DNA of 14,825 nt, taken from assembly GCA_046543175.1 (NCBI GenBank), contig JBKGZY010000050.1:1-14825 (forward strand), written 5' to 3'. How positions within the stretch are numbered: position 1 is the stretch's first letter; each line of letters starts with the position of its first letter. Below the pieces are notes generated by a model that saw only the letters and a list, made by a program, of their open reading frames with translations, was not told the DNA's origin and searched no databases. Of the stretch, positions 8,545-14,825 are shown piece after piece. Origin of the DNA: Dichotomicrobium sp046543175 (GTDB lineage Bacteria > Pseudomonadota > Alphaproteobacteria > Rhizobiales > Rhodomicrobiaceae). Position numbers and translations under genes: made by a program.

Positions 8545-9015
8545 ATGACATATTCGCAAGGCCAGGATCGTCGGGCCAAGCGGTCGCGGATACTCGGCAG
8601 CATCTTCGCGCGCACACCTCGCGATACGCCCGCGTCTCATGAACGGGCTGCCAGCGTGCAGTACCGCCCATCCCATGCTTCGACGCTCAGATACACGCAA
8701 ACCAAACCGGCCGGCTGGCGCGACGTGACGGCGCGGCTCGCCCGGGAAACACTCGCCGAAAGTCTTTGCAGCCGCTTTTTCGCGCGCGAGCAGACTCCCG
8801 CAGCGGCTCACGAAGGCGCACCGGAGGCCGGCTTCGCGACCGCGGGACAGAGGTTGCAGGCGCTCAGCAAAGACGCGGAGCGGAGCAATGCTGGCCACCA
8901 GAGCCTCGCGGCTGTGCTGGAAGCATCGGCATGCGGCGCCGGGATTCACGAAGCGGAGGACGCAGAAAGCGCCGGGGCACCGCTTCAATCCCTTCTCACA
9001 GCCGAGGCCGCGTAA
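8545..9015 (+). CDS. Hypothetical protein directly upstream of dnaA
   Basis: I do not recognise this 156-residue protein. It starts with a basic segment (RRAKRSR at residues 9-15) and then becomes Ala-, Glu- and Gln-rich and probably helical (residues about 55-80 and 95-130), with no signal peptide, membrane segment or known motif. Third codon positions are GC-rich, though less so than in dnaA. The exact AGGAGG ribosome site argues for real translation, and a minus-strand open frame covering the same DNA (8386-8988) has no such support. It ends 72 bp before the chosen dnaA start and could share its transcript. Many Hyphomicrobiales have rpsT at this position; this is not S20. It may be a lineage-specific protein or a translated dnaA leader. 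Confidence 0.55.
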   Translation: MTYSQGQDRRAKRSRILGSIFARTPRDTPASHERAASVQYRPSHASTLRYTQTKPAGWRDVTARLARETLAESLCSRFFAREQTPAAAHEGAPEAGFATAGQRLQALSKDAERSNAGHQSLAAVLEASACGAGIHEAEDAESAGAPLQSLLTAEAA

Positions 9016-9087
9016 ACGCCAAGAACGGCGCCAAGACCGTCAGCGTTATTGCGCGGAAAATTCCGTCTCGGGGGCGCGAGACGGGCA

Positions 9088-10617
9088 ATGGATAATTTTG
9101 GCCGCGTCTTGACTGGACAGCGGCGTGAACTGCGGGGGTTTATCGTGGAACTGGCAGAAATAGGAACCGGCGCGGCGCCTGCCGCTGGCCGTCATCAGAC
9201 AGCCGTAATGGCGCAGAAATGGCAGCGCATACAGAAACGCCTGCGGGCCGAGCTCGGTGAGGATGTCTTCACGAGCTGGTTCGGCCGGGTCGAACTGGAA
9301 TCACTCGATGACGGCTGTCTCCAGGTCTCCGTCCCGACGAAGTTTCTCAGCAAGTGGCTTCGGTCGCATTATTCCGAGCATCTCCTGAGATGTTGCAGCG
9401 CGGAGTTCGACCACGTCGAGAAACTGGAGTTCCGCGTGCGCCAGCCGCACGACTCGGTGCGCATGCAGCCCCAGGCCGAAGCGGGCACCGCGGACCACAA
9501 GTCCGGCCCGGCGGCCCGGCCCGCGACGGTCCGACCGGATGTCGACACGCGTACCGGCTGTGAGGGTTTCGAGGGATCGCCGCTGGACGCGCGTTTCACC
9601 TTCTCGTCCTTCCTGGTCGGCAACGCGAACCGGCTCGCCCATGCCGCCGCCCTTCAGGTCGTGGAAAGCGCTGGCGAACAGGTCTCGCGCTACAATCCGC
9701 TCTATCTCCACGGCAAGGTCGGCCTCGGCAAGACCCACCTGCTCCATGCCATCGCCTGGGGCGTGAAACAGCGCAAGCCGGATGCCAAGCTGCTGTACCT
9801 GACCGCCGAGCGGTTCATGTACAGCTTCGCCGAGGCGCTCCAGTCCCGCGGCGGTCCGGCCTACAAGGACAGGCTTCGCGGCATCGACGTGCTTCTGATC
9901 GACGACATGGAGTTCCTGCAGGGGCGCACCTTCCAGCAGGAGTTCTGCCACACGCTCAACTCGCTGATCGACGGCGGCAAGCAGGTGGTCGTGGCGGCGG
10001 ACTGCGTACCCATGCAGCTTGAAGGCTTCGACGCGCGGATGCGTTCCCGGCTGGCCGGCGGGCTCGTCGCGGAGCTTGGCGCAATGGATTACGAACTGCG
10101 CCACCAGATCGTGAAGCGGCGCGTACAGGACAAATCGAAGGAGGATCCAGGCTTCGACATCCCCGATGCCGTGATCAGCTTCCTCGCCTCCGAACTGACA
10201 GAAGGCGGGCGCGAGCTCGAAGGCGCCGTCACCCGCATTCATGCGGCCTACAAGCTCACCAGCCAGCCGGTGACGCTGGAAACGGCGGAATACATCATCG
10301 CCGATCTGGTCCGCGGCAAGGAGCCGAAACGCATCAAGATCGACGACATTCTGCGGGTCGTCACCAAGCATTTCGGCGTCAACCGCTCCGATCTTCTCTC
10401 CTCGCGGCGCAACCGCTCGATCGTGCGCCCTCGCCAGATCGGGATGTATCTCGCGAAGTCGCTGACCGCGCGCTCGCTGCCGGAAATCGGCCGGCGGTTC
10501 GGCGGCCGTGACCACACGACGGTCCTGCACGCCATTCGCAAGGTGGATGAACTGATCGAAAGCGATACCGCCTTGCGCGAGGATGTCGAAATCCTCAAGC
10601 GCCTCCTGCGCGACTGA
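9088..10617 (+). CDS. dnaA: Chromosomal replication initiator DnaA
   Basis: DnaA-ATP binds DnaA boxes, melts the origin and loads DnaB. From the ATG at 9088 the protein has 509 residues. Domain I starts at about residue 42 (KWQRIQKRLRAELGEDVFTSWF), the flexible domain II covers about 122-165, and the AAA+ domain III carries Walker A at 209-217 (GKVGLGKTH), Walker B LLIDD at 269-273 and the arginine-finger segment RMRSRL. Domain IV ends with the helix-turn-helix signature GGRDHTTVLHA from residue 472. The start is uncertain: GTG at 9145 has a better G-rich leader (GGGGG, 9 nt before), and ATG 9208 sits exactly at domain I. All three give lengths within the family range. The gene follows the divergent spacer and the small gene at 8545-9015. 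Confidence 0.97.
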   Translation: MDNFGRVLTGQRRELRGFIVELAEIGTGAAPAAGRHQTAVMAQKWQRIQKRLRAELGEDVFTSWFGRVELESLDDGCLQVSVPTKFLSKWLRSHYSEHLLRCCSAEFDHVEKLEFRVRQPHDSVRMQPQAEAGTADHKSGPAARPATVRPDVDTRTGCEGFEGSPLDARFTFSSFLVGNANRLAHAAALQVVESAGEQVSRYNPLYLHGKVGLGKTHLLHAIAWGVKQRKPDAKLLYLTAERFMYSFAEALQSRGGPAYKDRLRGIDVLLIDDMEFLQGRTFQQEFCHTLNSLIDGGKQVVVAADCVPMQLEGFDARMRSRLAGGLVAELGAMDYELRHQIVKRRVQDKSKEDPGFDIPDAVISFLASELTEGGRELEGAVTRIHAAYKLTSQPVTLETAEYIIADLVRGKEPKRIKIDDILRVVTKHFGVNRSDLLSSRRNRSIVRPRQIGMYLAKSLTARSLPEIGRRFGGRDHTTVLHAIRKVDELIESDTALREDVEILKRLLRD

Positions 10618-10625
10618 AAATCCCT

Positions 10626-10657
10626 GCGCCGTCATCCGCCCCGTGCGGTGACGGCGC
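10626..10657 (+). terminator. Strong hairpin after dnaA (attenuator or terminator-like)
   Basis: GCGCCGTCA (10626-10634) pairs with TGACGGCGC (10649-10657), and inside it CCGC (10636-10639) pairs with GCGG (10645-10648). This makes a 13-bp stem with one bulged T and a 5-nt loop, starting 8 bp after the dnaA stop. No T-run follows (CGGATTCC), so it may need Rho or may protect the dnaA 3' end. It would let dnaN be expressed differently from dnaA. Confidence 0.4.
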
Positions 10658-10698
10658 CGGATTCCAGCCCTGAATGCCGGTCCGCCTTGCCGGTTTCG

Positions 10699-10732
10699 GT
10701 TTGGGACAAGCTGTGAAAACCTCTTGTCAAAC
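10699..10732 (+). repeat. Inverted repeat upstream of dnaN
   Basis: GTTTG-GG-ACAAG (10699-10710) can pair with CTTGT-CAAAC (10723-10732): ten base pairs with a two-base bulge and a 12-nt loop. The core GACAAG/CTTGTC is a perfect 6-bp dyad. It lies about 140 bp before the dnaN start, in the 251-bp gap that probably contains a dnaN promoter. No convincing -35/-10 pair was found. Confidence 0.4.
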
Positions 10733-10868
10733 CTGCCCGCAAGCGCGAAAGTTCGCGCCCCGCGTCGGTGTCCGGATAGCAGTCGCACCGCATGCGTGGG
10801 GCGGCAGGGTGCATGCTTTGTCGCGCTGAAGCGGGCGATACGAAGCTGAGTTTCCCGAGGTACGGATC

Positions 10869-12017
10869 ATGCGACTGGCGATTGACAGGGCCGCGCTTCT
10901 GAAGGCCCTTCAACATGTCACCAGCGTCGTCGAGCGGCGCGTGACGATCCCGATCCTGTCCAATGTCTATATCGCCGCCGGCGAAGGCGTGCTGCGCCTG
11001 AAAGCCACCGATCTCGACATCGAGGTCAGCGAATCCATCGCCGCCACCACCGAGGTCCAGGGCGAGACGACGGTGTCGGCCCATATGCTGCACGACATCG
11101 TGCGCAAGCTGCCGGACGGCACACAGGTCGAACTCGCGATGGATGCCAGCGGCGGGCATGTCAACCTGTCGGCGGGTCCGTCACGCTTCGCCCTCGCCTG
11201 CCTGCCCGGAACGGATTTTCCCGACATCGCCTCGGAGGAGATGACGCACAGCTTCTCGCTGCCGGCCGGCGCGCTGCGCAAGATGATCGAGCGCACCCGC
11301 TTCGCCATCTCCACCGAGGAAACGCGCTACTATCTCAACGGCATCTATTTCCATACCGTCACGGCCGATGACGGAGAACGGCTCTGCGCCGTCGCCACGG
11401 ACGGCCATCGCCTGGCGAAGACGGACTATCCGCTGCCCGACGGTGCCAAGGGCATGCCCGGCGTCATCATCCCGCGCAAGACGGTCGCCGAAGTCTTCAA
11501 GCTGCTGGGCGATCGCAGCGCGCCGGTCCGGGTGGAACTCTCGGCGGCGAAGATCCGCTTCGTCTTCGACGGCGGCGAGGAGGAAGCGGCGGGACCGGAA
11601 AGCGTTGTGCTCACCTCCAAGCTGATCGACGGCACCTTCCCGGATTACGGACGGGTCATCCCGGTGGGCAACGACAAGCAAATGACCGTGGACCGCAACG
11701 CCTTCGCCGCAGCGACCGACCGGGTATCCACGCTGTCGAGCGAGAAGGGGCGCGCGGTCAAGCTCAACATCGCCAAGAACAAGCTCGTGCTGTCCGTGAA
11801 CAACCCCGACGCCGGCTCGGCGGAGGAGGAAATCGCCGTGGAGTACAAGGGCGATCCTCTGGAAATCGGCTTCAACGCTCGCTATCTATTGGATATATGC
11901 GGCCAGATCGAAAGCGACAGCGCCACCTTCCTTCTGGCCGATGCGAGCGCGCCGACACTGGTCAAGGACGGGGCCGACGAAGCGGCCCTTTATGTCCTGA
12001 TGCCCATGCGGGTTTGA
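10869..12017 (+). CDS. dnaN: DNA polymerase III beta subunit (sliding clamp)
   Basis: The 382-residue protein dimerises into the ring that tethers Pol III to DNA and serves as a docking platform for repair and initiation-control factors. The family opening MRLAIDRAALLKALQHVTSVVERRVTIPILSN is intact, as are ATDLDIEVSE, the middle-domain RFAISTEETRYYLNGI and VATDGHRLA segments, FPDYGRVIP, and the C-terminal YVLMPMRV, which contributes to the peptide-binding groove. Three clamp folds fit the length. GAGG (10857-10860) lies 8 nt before the ATG. It is followed after 61 bp by recF, probably in one transcript. Confidence 0.97.
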   Translation: MRLAIDRAALLKALQHVTSVVERRVTIPILSNVYIAAGEGVLRLKATDLDIEVSESIAATTEVQGETTVSAHMLHDIVRKLPDGTQVELAMDASGGHVNLSAGPSRFALACLPGTDFPDIASEEMTHSFSLPAGALRKMIERTRFAISTEETRYYLNGIYFHTVTADDGERLCAVATDGHRLAKTDYPLPDGAKGMPGVIIPRKTVAEVFKLLGDRSAPVRVELSAAKIRFVFDGGEEEAAGPESVVLTSKLIDGTFPDYGRVIPVGNDKQMTVDRNAFAAATDRVSTLSSEKGRAVKLNIAKNKLVLSVNNPDAGSAEEEIAVEYKGDPLEIGFNARYLLDICGQIESDSATFLLADASAPTLVKDGADEAALYVLMPMRV

Positions 12018-12078
12018 CGCGCTGCCCTGCCCGATATGCGGCCCATCGGCCCGTGCGTATTAGCGGGAGAAGACGAGT

Positions 12079-13299
12079 TTGACACCGCCAGGCCGGACGA
12101 CCGGCGCCTTGGAAGCGCAACCGCTTGCCCATGCTTCGGCCGCGACTCCGCGCGCATGGTTGTCGCGGGTGAGCCTGAACGCGTTCCGTAACCATGTCTC
12201 AGCCACTCTGAGCCTCGGCCCTGCGCCCGTGGTGCTGACCGGCGAGAACGGCGCGGGCAAGACCAACGTGCTGGAAGCCGTGTCGCTGCTGTCGCACGGC
12301 CGGGGCTTGCGCGGCGCGCCTTTCGCCGATCTGTGCCGGCACGACGCGCCGGATTCCGGCTGGACGGTCAGCGGCCGGCTGCATGTCGGGGACAACGAAA
12401 CCATGATCGGCACGGGCCTGCGCCCCGGCGCGGACGAGACGCGCGCCACGCGCGCCGTGCGGATAAACGGTGCTCCGGCGCAACCGGGCGCGCTGGCGGA
12501 TCATGTCCGCATGGTCTGGCTGACGCCGGCGCTTTCCAGCCTGTTCACCGGCCCCGGCTCCGAACGGCGCAGCTTCCTTGAGCGGGTGATTGTTAGCCTT
12601 GATCCGAGCCACCGCCGCCTCAGCGCCCAGTTCCAGCGGGCCATGCGCCAGCGCAATCGCCTGCTGGAGATGGGCGGCAGCCCCGCACTGCTTGACGGGC
12701 TGGAGATGCAGATGGCAGAGGCAGGCGTGGCGATCGCGGCGGCGCGTCGCCAGGCGCTGGAACAGCTTGCCGGCGTGATCGCGCGGAAATGGCCCGAGGA
12801 CGCCGGAGCGGCGTTTCCCGCCGCACGTGTGAGCCTGGACGGCAGCCTGGAAAACGCGCTGGAAAGCGCGGCCGCGGTGGACGTGGAAGACCGTTATGCG
12901 CGCGACCTCGCCGACACCCGCGAGCGCGACCGCGCGGCGAAACGCACGACGCTCGGACCGCATCGCAGCGACCTGATCGTGCATCACGCGCCAAAGGACA
13001 TGCCGGCGCGCCTCTGCTCGACGGGCGAGCAAAAAGCGCTGTTGGTCGGGCTGGTGCTGGCGCATGCCGAACTCGTGCGCGCGGTGTCCGGCGCATCGCC
13101 GGTGATCCTGCTCGACGAGATCGCGGCGCATCTGGACGCCCGGCGGCGCGCGGCGATGTTCGCCGAGATCGAGGGCCTCGCCGCCCAGGCCTGGATGACC
13201 GGCACGGACCGCACCGTCTTCGCGCCGCTTGACGGCAAGGCGAACTTTTTTGTGGTGGATCAGGGTGCAATCGCTCCGGAGACGGAGCGAATATGCTAA
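12079..13299 (+). CDS. recF: DNA replication and repair protein RecF
   Basis: The 406-residue SMC/ABC-like ATPase binds DNA at single-strand gaps and, with RecO and RecR, helps load RecA. Walker A is GENGAGKT at residues 55-62 following SLNAFRNH, the signature region is LCSTGEQKALLVGLVLAHAEL, and Walker B is VILLDE at 342-347 followed by the D-loop AHLD. Length is slightly above the family norm because of an N-terminal extension of about 27 residues from the TTG at 12079. That start is favoured by GGAG 9 nt upstream; TTG 12160 or GTG 12169 would give a more typical N-terminus. It lies between dnaN and gyrB, the usual place in this cluster. Confidence 0.95.
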   Translation: MTPPGRTTGALEAQPLAHASAATPRAWLSRVSLNAFRNHVSATLSLGPAPVVLTGENGAGKTNVLEAVSLLSHGRGLRGAPFADLCRHDAPDSGWTVSGRLHVGDNETMIGTGLRPGADETRATRAVRINGAPAQPGALADHVRMVWLTPALSSLFTGPGSERRSFLERVIVSLDPSHRRLSAQFQRAMRQRNRLLEMGGSPALLDGLEMQMAEAGVAIAAARRQALEQLAGVIARKWPEDAGAAFPAARVSLDGSLENALESAAAVDVEDRYARDLADTRERDRAAKRTTLGPHRSDLIVHHAPKDMPARLCSTGEQKALLVGLVLAHAELVRAVSGASPVILLDEIAAHLDARRRAAMFAEIEGLAAQAWMTGTDRTVFAPLDGKANFFVVDQGAIAPETERIC

Positions 13300-13369
13300 A
13301 CTCATCAAGGTGATAAAACCCTCGAACTACCGCACCGACCGACAACCGACAAAGGGATGAAAATCAACC

Positions 13370-14825
13370 GTGGCCAGCGAAACCGGCATCGAACCGCATT
13401 ATGACTCCCGCGACATCAAGATTCTGCGCGGGCTTGATGCCGTGCGCAAACGCCCGGGCATGTATATCGGCGACACCGATGACGGCTCGGGTCTGCATCA
13501 CATGGTGTACGAGGTCGTCGACAACGCCGTCGACGAGGCGCTCGCGGGCTATTGCGACGAGGCCAGCGTCACCCTGAATCCGGACAATTCCGTCTCGGTG
13601 GAAGACAATGGGCGCGGCATCCCGGTCGACATCCATGCCGAGGAAGGCATCTCCGCAGCCGAAGTCATCATGACCCAGCTCCATGCGGGCGGGAAGTTCG
13701 ACCAGAACTCCTACAAGGTTTCCGGCGGCCTGCACGGTGTCGGCGTATCCGTGGTGAACGCGCTGTCCTCGCGGCTGGACCTGACGGTCTGGCGCGACGG
13801 CAAGGAGCATTTCGTGCGCTTCGAGGACGGCGTCGCGGTATCACCGCTCGAGCCGGTCGGCGATGCCGAAGACCGCACCGGCACGCGCATCACCTTCAAG
13901 CCGTCCGAGGACGTGTTTTCATCGGTCGAGTTCAATTTCGCGACGCTGGAGCACCGGCTGCGCGAGCTGGCCTTCCTCAATTCCGGCGTGCGCATCGTGC
14001 TGCGCGACGAGCGCGGCGTGGAAACGCGCGAAGAGGTCATGGAATACCAGGGCGGCGTGAAGGAATTCGTCGCCTATCTCGACCGCTCGCGCCATCCGCT
14101 GATGGGCGAGCCGCTGATGATCAAGGGCGAGCGCCTGACAAACGGCGCACCCGTTACCGCGGCCACCGACCCCAACGAGCCGCGCATCACCGTCGAAGCC
14201 GCGCTGTGGTGGAACGACAGCTACCACGAGAACGTGCTGTGCTTCACCAACAACATTCCCCAGCGCGACGGCGGCACGCATCTTGCCGGCTTCCGCGGCG
14301 CGCTGACCCGCACCGTCAACGCCTATGCGCACACCTCCGGCATCGCCAAGAAGGAAAAGGTGACGATCACCGGCGATGACGCGCGCGAGGGGCTGACCTG
14401 CGTGCTCTCGGTGAAGGTGCCCGACCCGAAATTCTCCAGCCAGACCAAGGAGAAGCTGGTTTCCTCCGAGGTCCGCGCCGTTGTCGAGAACATTGTCGCC
14501 GACGCGCTCGCCACCTGGTTCGAGGAGAACCCCGGCGAGGCGAAGGCGGTGATGCACAAGATCGCCGAGGCCGCCGTCGCCCGCGAGGCGGCGCGCAAGG
14601 CCCGCGAACTGACGCGGCGCAAGGGCGCGCTGGATGTCGCCAACCTGCCCGGCAAGCTGGCGGACTGTCAGGAGCGCGACCCGGCCAAGGCCGAGATTTT
14701 CCTTGTCGAGGGCGACAGCGCGGGCGGATCGGCCAAGCAGGCGCGCGACCGCGCGACGCAGGCCGTGCTGCCGTTGCGCGGCAAGATCCTCAACGTGGAG
14801 CGCGCGCGCTTCGACAAGATGCTGT
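13370..14825 (+). CDS. gyrB: DNA gyrase subunit B (5' part, cut by window end)
   Basis: The frame stays open from a GTG at 13370 to the end of the window: 485 codons of an expected ~800. GyrB supplies ATP hydrolysis for the negative supercoiling of DNA by GyrA2B2. The GHKL ATPase domain shows E48 and N52 in YEVVDNAVDEA, D79 in VEDNGRGIP, and GGLHGVGVSVVN at about 119-130. The transducer carries QRDGGTHLAGF, and the TOPRIM domain begins with EGDSAGG at 447-453 and PLRGKILNVE at 468-477. The Asp and Lys of these last motifs, where quinolone-resistance changes occur, have the usual residues. QRDGG and the TOPRIM context indicate GyrB rather than ParE. An in-frame TGA at 13358-13360 makes the GTG the first usable start; the ribosome site (GGGA, 13354-13357) is weak and somewhat distant. 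Confidence 0.97.
   Translation, partial: MASETGIEPHYDSRDIKILRGLDAVRKRPGMYIGDTDDGSGLHHMVYEVVDNAVDEALAGYCDEASVTLNPDNSVSVEDNGRGIPVDIHAEEGISAAEVIMTQLHAGGKFDQNSYKVSGGLHGVGVSVVNALSSRLDLTVWRDGKEHFVRFEDGVAVSPLEPVGDAEDRTGTRITFKPSEDVFSSVEFNFATLEHRLRELAFLNSGVRIVLRDERGVETREEVMEYQGGVKEFVAYLDRSRHPLMGEPLMIKGERLTNGAPVTAATDPNEPRITVEAALWWNDSYHENVLCFTNNIPQRDGGTHLAGFRGALTRTVNAYAHTSGIAKKEKVTITGDDAREGLTCVLSVKVPDPKFSSQTKEKLVSSEVRAVVENIVADALATWFEENPGEAKAVMHKIAEAAVAREAARKARELTRRKGALDVANLPGKLADCQERDPAKAEIFLVEGDSAGGSAKQARDRATQAVLPLRGKILNVERARFDKML

Noticed and set aside
8386..8988. A 200-codon minus-strand frame opposite the small gene before dnaA
   Set aside because: Cys- and Arg-rich composition typical of an antisense shadow, no Shine-Dalgarno site, and the plus-strand frame has an exact AGGAGG.
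8990..9095. rpsT (ribosomal protein S20) upstream of dnaA
   Set aside because: Checked because rpsT often sits here in Hyphomicrobiales. No S20-like sequence (MANT-SAKK-RR pattern) exists in any frame.

Overview
The window reads as a chromosomal segment of a high-GC alphaproteobacterium. The evidence is the alpha-type DnaA (FLQG-QQEFCH-LN around Walker B, and an RPRQIGMYLAKSLT-type domain IV), the contiguous order dnaA-dnaN-recF-gyrB, GANTC (CcrM-type) sites in the long spacer before dnaA, and high third-position GC. The gene order is compatible with Hyphomicrobiales-like lineages, but genus cannot be told from the sequence.

Layout. Positions 1-278 are non-coding and hold two identical 55-bp copies of a GTCCCG-rich dyad element 218 bp apart, plus an independent inverted repeat between them. 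Positions 279-3355 (minus strand) are a tight two-gene operon: acetoacetate-CoA ligase followed, with a 4-base ATGA overlap, by an M20-family amidohydrolase of the ArgE/DapE type. Positions 3356-4051 contain no convincing gene but do contain a 17-bp palindrome and an interleaved pair of inverted repeats. Positions 4052-5653 (minus) encode an exported PotD-like solute-binding protein with an unusual ~140-residue low-complexity segment after the signal peptide and no transporter genes beside it. Positions 5750-7672 (minus) encode an AsmA-family membrane-anchored protein.

Positions 7673-8544 are an 872-bp, comparatively AT-rich spacer at which gene direction flips: everything to its left is on the minus strand and everything to its right is on the plus strand. 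It holds a perfect IHF consensus, three GANTC sites in 55 bp, several small dyads and only degenerate DnaA boxes. It is the best candidate here for a dnaA control region and possibly a replication origin, but origin function is inference. A small unrecognised protein gene with a strong Shine-Dalgarno site (8545-9015) precedes dnaA.

Positions 9088-14825 (plus) are the replication and repair block: dnaA (initiator), dnaN (sliding clamp), recF (gap-repair SMC-like ATPase, apparent TTG start) and gyrB (GTG start, cut off by the window end at codon 485). A very strong hairpin just after dnaA, followed by 211 bp before dnaN, suggests that dnaA and the genes downstream may be partly uncoupled. I see no mobile element, CRISPR array, tRNA or rRNA, and no clear evidence of a new defence or metabolic system. 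The most interesting material is the non-coding structure and the two poorly explained proteins (the linker-bearing binding protein and the dnaA-proximal small protein).
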